From Gammaproteobacteria bacterium (GTDB taxonomy: Bacteria > Pseudomonadota > Gammaproteobacteria > Pseudomonadales > Azotimanducaceae), in contig JABHYO010000136.1 in the NCBI GenBank assembly GCA_018656865.1, positions 1-39,015 on the forward strand: a stretch of DNA of 39,015 nucleotides, in the 5' to 3' direction. Within the stretch, counting starts at the first letter, position 1; each line of letters starts with the position of its first letter. The translations under genes and the position numbers were made by a program. The notes beneath the pieces are model-generated. The model searched no databases. It was given only the letters and a program-made list of their open reading frames with translations, and was not told the DNA's origin. Below, one piece after another: positions 11,836 to 18,459 of this stretch.

Positions 11836-11938
11836 GGTGCATGGTCTCAGCAGACTCGAGGGCATGGATGCCCGAAAGTCAGCAACACATGGATGTGTCG
11901 AGCGGCTTGCCGCTCGAGCGTTGCTGAGACCATGTACC
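11836..11938. repeat. Multi-hairpin palindromic element with CATGGATG apices (structure 2 of 2)
   Basis: Outer arms at 11836-11852 and 11922-11938 pair over 17 bases with one G-T wobble; the core is CATGGTCTCAGCA. Three perfect hairpins lie inside: GGGCATGGATGCCC (11860-11873), ACACATGGATGTGT (11885-11898) and CGAGCGGCTTGCCGCTCG (11899-11916). The first two share an identical CATGGATG centre. The whole can fold as a cloverleaf-like cruciform or RNA. From memory, CATGGATG palindromes recur between genes of marine gammaproteobacteria, so this is probably one copy of a dispersed repeat. Confidence 0.75.
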
Positions 11939-11978
11939 GGACGGCAACGACCGTACCCAAACCCTTCCAAGAGATTCT

Positions 11979-12869
11979 CTATACACGAACATCATCGGAA
12001 ACACCGCGTACAAACAGCGGTTCGCCTTCAGTGTTGTCTTCAGCCACCAGGTTGTCCAGATCTTCGGCAACACCTTCGGTGAAGGATTCAACCGCAGCGA
12101 TAATCCTGGGCAATAGCGTCGCATCGCTGGTTGAGTTGAGGAAAAGCCCCTCACGGCGCAACACAAAGTGAACAGCCCGCTCGATGACATCATCGTCCCT
12201 ATGGGGTTCGTACCAACTACGCCGGGGTGATTCATCGTCTTCCCGCCAGCGACGTTTGGCGATTGACTTGATCGTCTGCATGGCGACGCCTTTCTCCTGG
12301 CACAGTTTGTACAACGTCTCGAACTCCTCGGCGTACCTTTCATCCTGAATCATGAAAAAATTGTAAGGCAGTAGCACTGAGGCGAAGTCGAATCGAGCCA
12401 GACTTTTGAGGTGCATTTCTGCTATGCGGGTGCCATGACCGGTAACTCCGATGAATCGAACCAGCCCTTCTTCTCGTGCCTTTATCGCGGCTTCCAGCGC
12501 TCCACCCGGTGACATGACCGTATTCCAGTCAGCATCCTGGGCGAGATTATGGAACTGGATCAGGTCAACCTGATCTACCTGCATTCTCTCGAGAGATGTC
12601 TCGAGGCTGCGGCGAGCGTCATCACCAATTCGATCTGCGGTTTTGGTTGCCAGGAAAAATTCATCGCGGTGGCTCTTTAGAAAGTCTGCCAGTCGCAGCT
12701 CCGAATCACCGTAGACGGGGGCGGTATCAATGTGATTGATACCAGCCGAGCGGATCAGATCGAGCGTACTGTCCGCCTTTTCCTGGCGCATTCCGCCCAG
12801 TGCTGCCGCTCCAAAAAGAATCCGCGTACTGTCATGACCAGTGTTGCCAAATGGATAAGTCGGAATCAT
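11979..12869 (-). CDS. Aldo/keto reductase, last gene of the lar operon
   Basis: Start ATG at 12869 gives 296 residues and is set by a strong GGAGG 7 bases upstream; in-frame codons further upstream would run into larB. The family tetrad is visible: D48 and Y53 (HIDTAPVYGDSE), K76 (FLATKTAD) and H107 (LIQFHNL). Aldo/keto reductases are NAD(P)H-dependent TIM-barrel carbonyl reductases. The protein ends soon after the barrel and lacks the cysteine-rich tail of the operon's first gene. The start lies one base from the larB stop, so translation is coupled and a role linked to the NPN cofactor or its client is likely. The substrate is unknown. Confidence 0.85.
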   Translation of the reverse strand: MIPTYPFGNTGHDSTRILFGAAALGGMRQEKADSTLDLIRSAGINHIDTAPVYGDSELRLADFLKSHRDEFFLATKTADRIGDDARRSLETSLERMQVDQVDLIQFHNLAQDADWNTVMSPGGALEAAIKAREEGLVRFIGVTGHGTRIAEMHLKSLARFDFASVLLPYNFFMIQDERYAEEFETLYKLCQEKGVAMQTIKSIAKRRWREDDESPRRSWYEPHRDDDVIERAVHFVLRREGLFLNSTSDATLLPRIIAAVESFTEGVAEDLDNLVAEDNTEGEPLFVRGVSDDVRV

Positions 12870-12870
12870 G

Positions 12871-13542
12871 TTATTCCTCCAGGTCTGCAAAGTTATTAAT
12901 GATGCGAATGGCGGCACAGGCAGCACCATAGCCGTTGTCGATGTTGGTAACGGTCAGACCGGGCGCGCAACTGACAAGCAGTGATCGCAGCGCGGTTTCA
13001 CCTTCTTTTACCATGCCATAACCAACGGAGGTGGGCACGGCAATAATCGCCGCAGAGACAAGCCCTCCCAGCACCGTTGGCAAGGCTGCATCCATACCTG
13101 CGACACAAATAATGATCTTGCATCTCTTCAGCTCATCGAGGCGTTCCGTTATGCGCCAGAGACCTGCGACGCCGACATCGTGAATCTCCAACGCCTCGTG
13201 CCCGTAGAACTCAAGCGTCCGCGATGCTTCGCGGGCCACTGGCAGATCAGAACTACCACCGGTGACAACTGCCAGCGGCACCGTCGGTTCGCTGCCCTTT
13301 GGCAGATGAAACGCGGTTCCTGACACCTCGTCGTACTCCAGAACCTGGGGATGTGCTGAATTCAGAATTTCGAATTTTTCCGTTGATAGCCGTGTAAACA
13401 GCATGGATTTGTTTTCAAGAACGACCGTGTCACAGATAGTTTTCAGCTGTGGGTCACTCTTGCCTTCACAAAATACCGCTTCGGCCAGGCCCGTGCGGTT
13501 TTCCCGGTCAAAATCCAGGTTCACGTCTTTCGATTCAGTCAC
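12871..13542 (-). CDS. larB: LarB, pyridinium-3,5-biscarboxylic acid mononucleotide synthase
   Basis: LarB starts nickel-pincer nucleotide synthesis: it carboxylates the pyridinium ring of nicotinic acid adenine dinucleotide and hydrolyses the anhydride to yield the biscarboxylate mononucleotide. The 223-residue protein has the PurE-like C-terminal domain with AVVTGGSSDLPVAREA, CVAGMDAALPTVLGGL and VPTSVGYG, followed by NIDNGYGAACAAIRI. These are hallmark stretches of the LarB/AIR carboxylase-like family. It overlaps larE by 4 bases and is followed one base later by an aldo/keto reductase. The partners larE and larC make the assignment firm. Confidence 0.93.
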   Translation of the reverse strand: MTESKDVNLDFDRENRTGLAEAVFCEGKSDPQLKTICDTVVLENKSMLFTRLSTEKFEILNSAHPQVLEYDEVSGTAFHLPKGSEPTVPLAVVTGGSSDLPVAREASRTLEFYGHEALEIHDVGVAGLWRITERLDELKRCKIIICVAGMDAALPTVLGGLVSAAIIAVPTSVGYGMVKEGETALRSLLVSCAPGLTVTNIDNGYGAACAAIRIINNFADLEE

Positions 13543-14369
13543 GAGGCAACTTCCAGTGTGTCGATCAGAAATGCACTACCCATACGATAGGGTTCAACGA
13601 CGATTGTGGAAACACGAGCACCGAATCCTTTTTCTTCGAAAAGCCGGCGAACGTAGTCAATCGACTTGATGAAGCAGGCTGCATGCGGATCGAATTCTTG
13701 GGCCGACTCTATCTGGATCGCGACTTCCGTCTGCCGGATTCTGCAGCGTACCGCCTTGAGATCCAGGTAGCCCTGAAGCCTTTCGCGAACGCCTCGCTCG
13801 GCCTCGTCGATCACCGGCAGCAATGCACCATCAATGGCGATTCCCGTAGTGACCCGGCTCGAGAGACAAGGTGCTGCCGGTAAATCCTTCAGATCGTCCA
13901 ACCCTAATCGCCCGGCTATTTTTCTCAGATCGGATTTGCTGATACCAAGCTCAACATATGGATGACAAACTTTGTGTTCTTCGGCTGCAACAAGGCCGGG
14001 ACGATAATCACCGAGGTCATCCATGTTAGTGCCTGATGCCACGACAAGCGACGTTGCGATACAGACGGTATCGTAAAGATTTGTTTTGCAGAAGTAACAG
14101 CGATTGACTGGATTGGCGAGGTATTCCTCGTCATGCATCTCACCGGCATCAATCAGGTTCAAATGCCAGTTTTCTGTGCCGGCATATCGTTCCACCCGCG
14201 CCGTCGCTTCGACAGGAACCGCCGGGGAAATGGCATGAAAGACCTGGGGACCAGGATTGGCCCGATGAGCCACAAAGGCGAGCGTCATACTGTCCACCCC
14301 ACCACTGACGGCAATGGCCATCGCTGGTTTCGACATGAAGTAGTTTTGTAGGGTCTCGAGGTTGCTCAA
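13539..14369 (-). CDS. larE: LarE, ATP-dependent sulfur transferase
   Basis: LarE converts the two pyridinium carboxylates to thiocarboxylates through adenylation. The 276-residue protein has the PP-loop ATP pyrophosphatase motif AVSGGVDSM (about 20-28), a CYFCKTNLY motif (C91 and C94) and PCLSSRVTTG with C168. That position corresponds to the sacrificial cysteine (C176) of Lactiplantibacillus plantarum LarE. The extra cysteines of the [4Fe-4S] type (CxxxCxC) are absent, so sulfur probably comes from the protein itself, leaving dehydroalanine. It overlaps larC and larB by 4 bases each, in an ATGA-type coupled operon. Confidence 0.93.
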   Translation of the reverse strand: MSNLETLQNYFMSKPAMAIAVSGGVDSMTLAFVAHRANPGPQVFHAISPAVPVEATARVERYAGTENWHLNLIDAGEMHDEEYLANPVNRCYFCKTNLYDTVCIATSLVVASGTNMDDLGDYRPGLVAAEEHKVCHPYVELGISKSDLRKIAGRLGLDDLKDLPAAPCLSSRVTTGIAIDGALLPVIDEAERGVRERLQGYLDLKAVRCRIRQTEVAIQIESAQEFDPHAACFIKSIDYVRRLFEEKGFGARVSTIVVEPYRMGSAFLIDTLEVAS

Positions 14370-15556
14370 TCCTGCACCTGCTTTATTGCCAGCGATTCCG
14401 CCTGTACCCTGACTTCCTCCTGCTCTGCAGGTGTCAGGTCACTGGTGGCGAGATCGTCCATTTCGATTTTCGCTGTCTTTCCACCGGGACGATGAGCGAC
14501 TTTAACCCGATATGGCCTCTCATTCACATGGACCACAACCTCTTCGCGCCGAAGTATTGTCCGAGAAATTATTTCACGCCTGATTCCCAGTGTTGTCGTC
14601 AAGGTGAAACAGCTGCCGGTCACGGTATCGGCAACTTCAGGCTGAGACAGAACAGTGACCGATACCCCCTGACGCTGCTTCTTCCCAAAATAGGGCTGTT
14701 GAATCACATCGAGCACACCCGCCTCCCCTCGAAGCCTCTCCACTGAGGCAGAAAGCTGCTCAGGTGTCATATCATCGATTTCAAAAGAAAGTCTCATGAC
14801 CGAATCATTCTGCCAAGCCGATCCGGTGACTTCTTTTTCGTAACAGGTGATTCGAGCCACATTCGAAATACCCGGAAACTGCTTCTCACCGTATCCATAA
14901 CCCGAACCAGTGAGCCGGTGACCTCTGGGCACCTTCTCGTCGGGTGACAGATACTTGAGAATTGCCGCCCCGGTAGGCGTCACTCTTTCACCAGGGAGCC
15001 CATCATCTACTACAGTGAAACCTTCGAGCAGCCGGGCCGTTGCCGGGACAGGCACCGGCAATCGTCCGTGAGCAGTTTCGACAAAACCGCTACCAAGCGG
15101 CACTTCTGAAACGCTCCAGGTGGCATCGAGCGAAGCAATAAGATGTGCAGCAATAACGATGTCTGCGATTGAATCCCAGGCACCGACTTCATGAAATGCG
15201 ACTTCCTCCACGGACTTTCCGTGGATCTCAGCTTCAACTTCCGCGATCAGACGGAATATCTCCTGTGCTACCGCTTTTGTCGATAGAGACAGCTTTGATA
15301 AATCCAGCCTTTCACGGATATCGGCGTAGTGTCGGTGGTGATGATCGCCCTGTGACCCTGCTTCAACTTTGAATCGACAGCCTGTCAGCACCCCGTCATT
15401 GTGGTCTACCCTGGAAAGCGTCACCAAATCCGGGAATCCGGCATCCTCGATCAGCGTCTCAAGCTTAACGCCAAGTTCTGGAAAGGCGTCCAGAACTGCG
15501 CCGATGAACATATCACCGGAAAGTCCCCCGACCAGATCCAAGTGTAAATGTCGCAT
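14366..15556 (-). CDS. larC: LarC, nickel insertion protein of NPN cofactor synthesis
   Basis: LarC is the CTP-dependent cyclometallase that inserts nickel into the bisthiocarboxylate mononucleotide, completing the nickel-pincer cofactor. The 396-residue protein begins with the family signature HLDLVGGLSGDMFIGAVLDA. It has a histidine cluster GDHHHRHYADI (about 70-80), likely for nickel handling, then AFHEVGAWDSIADI and VTPTGAAIL. It is a single uninterrupted frame, unlike L. plantarum, where LarC is made by a programmed frameshift. The start lies 2 bases after the stop of the upstream Tat-dependent aldo/keto reductase. larE overlaps its end. Confidence 0.95.
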   Translation of the reverse strand: MRHLHLDLVGGLSGDMFIGAVLDAFPELGVKLETLIEDAGFPDLVTLSRVDHNDGVLTGCRFKVEAGSQGDHHHRHYADIRERLDLSKLSLSTKAVAQEIFRLIAEVEAEIHGKSVEEVAFHEVGAWDSIADIVIAAHLIASLDATWSVSEVPLGSGFVETAHGRLPVPVPATARLLEGFTVVDDGLPGERVTPTGAAILKYLSPDEKVPRGHRLTGSGYGYGEKQFPGISNVARITCYEKEVTGSAWQNDSVMRLSFEIDDMTPEQLSASVERLRGEAGVLDVIQQPYFGKKQRQGVSVTVLSQPEVADTVTGSCFTLTTTLGIRREIISRTILRREEVVVHVNERPYRVKVAHRPGGKTAKIEMDDLATSDLTPAEQEEVRVQAESLAIKQVQD

Positions 15557-15558
15557 GG

Positions 15559-16797
15559 CTAACTTAAGAGCTGATGGGTTGGCCCACAGAGATCAGCGAC
15601 AGGAATGTTAAATGTGCAGGCATCCTGACACGGGCTGCCGTCACAACTGAGACAGGCACTGGCATTGTGCTCCAATCTTGCGTACTCATTTCTTGCCACC
15701 GAATAGTCACCGTAGTCCGTTGCATACATATGCATGCGGAGTATATCTGGTATGGGGACGTCATAGGGGCAACTGCCCTCACAGTCGTTACAGACATTCC
15801 GGCAGTAACTGGCTTCCGTCTGGCGGGCGTACTGCTGAAGCAGCTCCATATCCACTCGGCTTACCGCACTTGAACCTGAAGCGCCGAGATATTCATCCAC
15901 TTCATCGCGATTGCGCATGGTAATGATGAGATTATCAACATCCGGATTATTCAATATCCAGCGACATGCTGCCTGGGCATAGGTCGAGCCTTCCCGTTCG
16001 TATGGGCGCATATCATTGAGGCGGGCTCCCCTCAGCACCTTCATGGCCACGATACCAACATCCTGCTGCTTGGCCTTTGCTAATAATTTCGGTAGACCCT
16101 GCTGATTCGCCACCAGGTCTGTTGAGCGGGTAAAGCGCTCGTAAAAAGCCGGATCGTCGCCAAAATTCATCGCTAGCAACATAACATCGAACATGTCCTT
16201 ATCCAGCGCATATTCAATACAGTCGGTCAGCCGACCGGCGTGGCCGGACATACCAAAATAGCGAACTTTACCGAGCGACCTCGCCTTGTCCGTGAACTCA
16301 AGCCACTCTGGATTCTGAAGCCGCCTGATGTCATTGACAGCATGGTTGAAAAAGACATCGATATAGTCAGTCTGCAGTCGTTTGAGACACGCATCCAGTC
16401 GGGCCATCATTGACGATGCGGACGTACTGCCGCCTGCAAATATCTTGGTCGCAAGTTTGACGGACTTGCGTCTTCCACCTTTCAATGCCTTGCCCATCAC
16501 CTCTTCCGAGACACCCTCGCCGTAGCTCTCAGCTGTATCGAAGTAATTGATACCCCTGTCCATGGCATGGAGGACTACACGTTCGTCACCATGCTGCAGA
16601 GGAAAAGACCCGAAAGACACGTCCGACACCTGGAAACCCGTGCGACCCAGACGGACATATTCCTTGACGCCTCCATCAATCGCTCCATGTACGGGGTCTG
16701 GCGTCATTGAAAGGCCCGTTGTACTCATGGTAAGACCCGTTGTAACACCAGAAAGTGCGCCTAATTGAAGCAGCGATCGTCGTTTAACCTTTTTCAT
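15559..16797 (-). CDS. Tat-exported aldo/keto reductase with cysteine-rich Fe-S C-terminus
   Basis: Start ATG at 16797 (412 residues) is preferred over a GTG 12 codons upstream because it places a Tat-type signal, MKKVKRRSLLQLGALSG, at the N-terminus and has GGGAG 8 bases before it. The reductase tetrad is D87, Y92 (NYFDTAESYG), K118 (KLATKI) and H152 (FFNHAV). Two cysteine sets follow: C332, C336, C339, C343 and C382, C385, C390, C394, consistent with two [4Fe-4S] clusters. Export of a folded, cofactor-loaded reductase fits the Tat route. It heads the operon with larC-larE-larB. The electron partner and substrate are unknown. Confidence 0.87.
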   Translation of the reverse strand: MKKVKRRSLLQLGALSGVTTGLTMSTTGLSMTPDPVHGAIDGGVKEYVRLGRTGFQVSDVSFGSFPLQHGDERVVLHAMDRGINYFDTAESYGEGVSEEVMGKALKGGRRKSVKLATKIFAGGSTSASSMMARLDACLKRLQTDYIDVFFNHAVNDIRRLQNPEWLEFTDKARSLGKVRYFGMSGHAGRLTDCIEYALDKDMFDVMLLAMNFGDDPAFYERFTRSTDLVANQQGLPKLLAKAKQQDVGIVAMKVLRGARLNDMRPYEREGSTYAQAACRWILNNPDVDNLIITMRNRDEVDEYLGASGSSAVSRVDMELLQQYARQTEASYCRNVCNDCEGSCPYDVPIPDILRMHMYATDYGDYSVARNEYARLEHNASACLSCDGSPCQDACTFNIPVADLCGPTHQLLS

Positions 16798-16929
16798 ATG
16801 GCTGGGCTCCCTCTTCCCTATCGTGTCAAACACTACTCCCGTCGTTCACCACTGGCAATACGACAATTCCGAGGGCCAAAATTCATCAAATTGATTCGAC
16901 GACGGAGCAGAGTAAGTCCTGTGAACTAT

Positions 16930-16938
16930 TGCTATACT
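16930..16938 (+). promoter_or_regulatory. Candidate extended -10 promoter
   Basis: TGCTATACT fits the extended -10 form (TGn then TATAAT-like) and ends 28 bases before the GTG of the PHP gene. No good -35 hexamer is seen at the right distance, which is common for extended -10 promoters. Only the motif and its position support this. Confidence 0.4.
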
Positions 16939-16966
16939 TGCCCGCTATTGCCAACCCTGATACCAA

Positions 16967-17596
16967 GTGATACTGGATCTACACACTCATTCGATCAAGT
17001 CTGACGATGGCCGGGCGAAAGTCGAAAACTACTGTCAGTGGATACGCTCCAAGGAGCTACCCATTGATGGCTTCGTCCTTACCGAACACCGCCAATACGA
17101 TGTCGAATCCGACTATTCGACACTGGCTGAGAAGAATGGTCTGGTAATTTTGAAAGGCAGCGAGGTTGAAACCGAATACGGTCACGTCCTTGTCTTTGGT
17201 GTTACCGAAGCACTAACCAGGGCCTTCGATTTCAGTCGAATCGACCTGCCTCTCGCCATGGTCATTGAAACCTGTGAAGCTCACGGCGCCGTCCCGGTGC
17301 CCTGCCATCCCGGGCGCCCGCGAGTCGGCATGTTCGCTCATACTGAAGAGCTGGGCATCCCCGCTGGAGTAAAAACTGTCGAAATCTACAATGGCGGCAG
17401 TCGGGAAAACGAAGACCAGATTGCCATCGACAATGCAGAGAAGCTGGGTTACCGCGGTACCGGTGGTAGCGATTCTCATATCGTCAGCCACGTCGGTCGA
17501 TGTGCGACCGAATTTTCGGCCGATATTCGCGATATGGCAGCGCTGGTCTCCGCCCTGCAGGCAGGTGAATTCAACGCCGTAACATTTAAACACTGA
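16967..17596 (+). CDS. PHP domain metal-dependent phosphoesterase
   Basis: The 209-residue protein starts with GTG at 16967 and reads straight into the PHP motif LDLHTHSIKSDDGRA. Other metal ligands are visible in VLTEHRQYD, PCHPGRPR and TGGSDSHIVSHVG. PHP proteins hydrolyse phosphoesters with two or three metals (families include RNase AM/YciV, histidinol phosphatase and polymerase domains). No polymerase or histidine gene is near, so this is a stand-alone enzyme; PHP-associated C-terminal sequence is short. It lies 12 bases upstream of the first MaoC-like gene and is probably co-transcribed with it. A candidate extended -10 promoter is at 16930-16938. Confidence 0.85.
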   Translation: MILDLHTHSIKSDDGRAKVENYCQWIRSKELPIDGFVLTEHRQYDVESDYSTLAEKNGLVILKGSEVETEYGHVLVFGVTEALTRAFDFSRIDLPLAMVIETCEAHGAVPVPCHPGRPRVGMFAHTEELGIPAGVKTVEIYNGGSRENEDQIAIDNAEKLGYRGTGGSDSHIVSHVGRCATEFSADIRDMAALVSALQAGEFNAVTFKH

Positions 17597-17608
17597 GAGG
17601 AGAGTTTT

Positions 17609-18049
17609 TTGGACGCCGATATTGAAGCTGTTCGGGGAAAATATCTAAACCTGGATTTCGACGAAAATGAATTCTTCATCGACCCGGCCATAACCACTGA
17701 ATATGCCCGACTTTGCGGTGAAACCGCCGAGCGATTCCTTGATCCGGAGCACCCCGACTTTCAGGCCTCCCCTACCTATATCGCCAGTCTTTCCGGCAGG
17801 CGAATGCTGCCCAAGGACTTTCCCCGGTTCGGCATCGGCATGGATGCAGGCAAAGCCATCGAGTGTTTCCAGCCTGTACGACCCGGCAAGCCCATTACCG
17901 GCAGGTCCCATATCCACGATATCTTTACCAAGACTGGCCGCTCCGGCAGGATGGTATTCGTTGTCATGCGTATCGAGTTCTACGATCAAGACGGGAATCA
18001 TCTTGCTAACGCCGACAGTCGAAGTGTACAGAGGGAGAAAAGCCAGTGA
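17609..18049 (+). CDS. MaoC N-terminal-like (FAS1-type) dehydratase domain protein
   Basis: This 146-residue protein starts with TTG at 17609 after GAGAGGAGA, a good ribosome-binding site. It looks like the MaoC_dehydrat_N hot-dog domain: DPAITTEYARLCGET near the N-terminus, ASPTYIASL in the middle, and FQPVRPGKPITGRSHIHDI leading to VVMRIEFYDQDG. In fatty-acid-type hydratases this domain pairs with a second, catalytic hot-dog domain. The very next gene is such a domain and overlaps by 4 bases (GTGA), so the two are likely subunits of one enoyl- or hydroxyacyl-CoA hydratase. The acyl substrate is unknown. Confidence 0.78.
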   Translation: MDADIEAVRGKYLNLDFDENEFFIDPAITTEYARLCGETAERFLDPEHPDFQASPTYIASLSGRRMLPKDFPRFGIGMDAGKAIECFQPVRPGKPITGRSHIHDIFTKTGRSGRMVFVVMRIEFYDQDGNHLANADSRSVQREKSQ

Positions 18050-18459
18050 CTATTGCTACAATCGGTGACGTCGAATTCGGTATTGAACTGCCGACTTTTG
18101 AACCAGACACGTCGCTCGCGACCGGTACCCGATTCGCTGATCTGATCAGCTGGGATGGGGTCAGGTTCAGAGATCACGAAGGCGCGAAAAAAGAAGGATT
18201 CCAGGGGGCGATAATTCCCGGCATCCTAAACCAGGGCTACCTTGTCGCCATGATTCACAACTGGGCGCCTCCGGCAGAAGTCGTTTCAGTAGATACTGTA
18301 TTCCGAGCCCCGGTCATCGCCGACGATTCCCACAGCATCACAGGTGTCGTCACGGATATCGATGAGGAAGATGGCAAGGTCGAGATTGATCTCACGGTCA
18401 CCAATGATAAAGACGAAACCCGGGTCTTCGGTACCGCAGTTATTCGTCTGCCGACCTAG
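18046..18459 (+). CDS. MaoC-like hot-dog hydratase/dehydratase, second subunit
   Basis: The 137-residue protein begins with GTG at 18046 inside the stop of the preceding MaoC-like gene. The hot-dog helix region EGFQGAIIPGILNQGYL and the following VVSVDTVFRAPVIADDSHSITG match MaoC-type dehydratases. The classic hydratase-2 motif with GDxNPLH is not obvious, so catalytic residues are uncertain and binding or partial activity is possible. It probably forms a heterodimer with the upstream protein acting on a CoA thioester. Its TAG stop shares bases with the stop of the large secreted-protein gene on the other strand (CTAG overlap). Confidence 0.75.
   Translation: MTIATIGDVEFGIELPTFEPDTSLATGTRFADLISWDGVRFRDHEGAKKEGFQGAIIPGILNQGYLVAMIHNWAPPAEVVSVDTVFRAPVIADDSHSITGVVTDIDEEDGKVEIDLTVTNDKDETRVFGTAVIRLPT

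Noticed and set aside
11273..11842. 189-codon minus-strand ORF
   Set aside because: Mostly antisense to the alpha/beta hydrolase; the rest reads through the first palindrome. No recognisable protein features.
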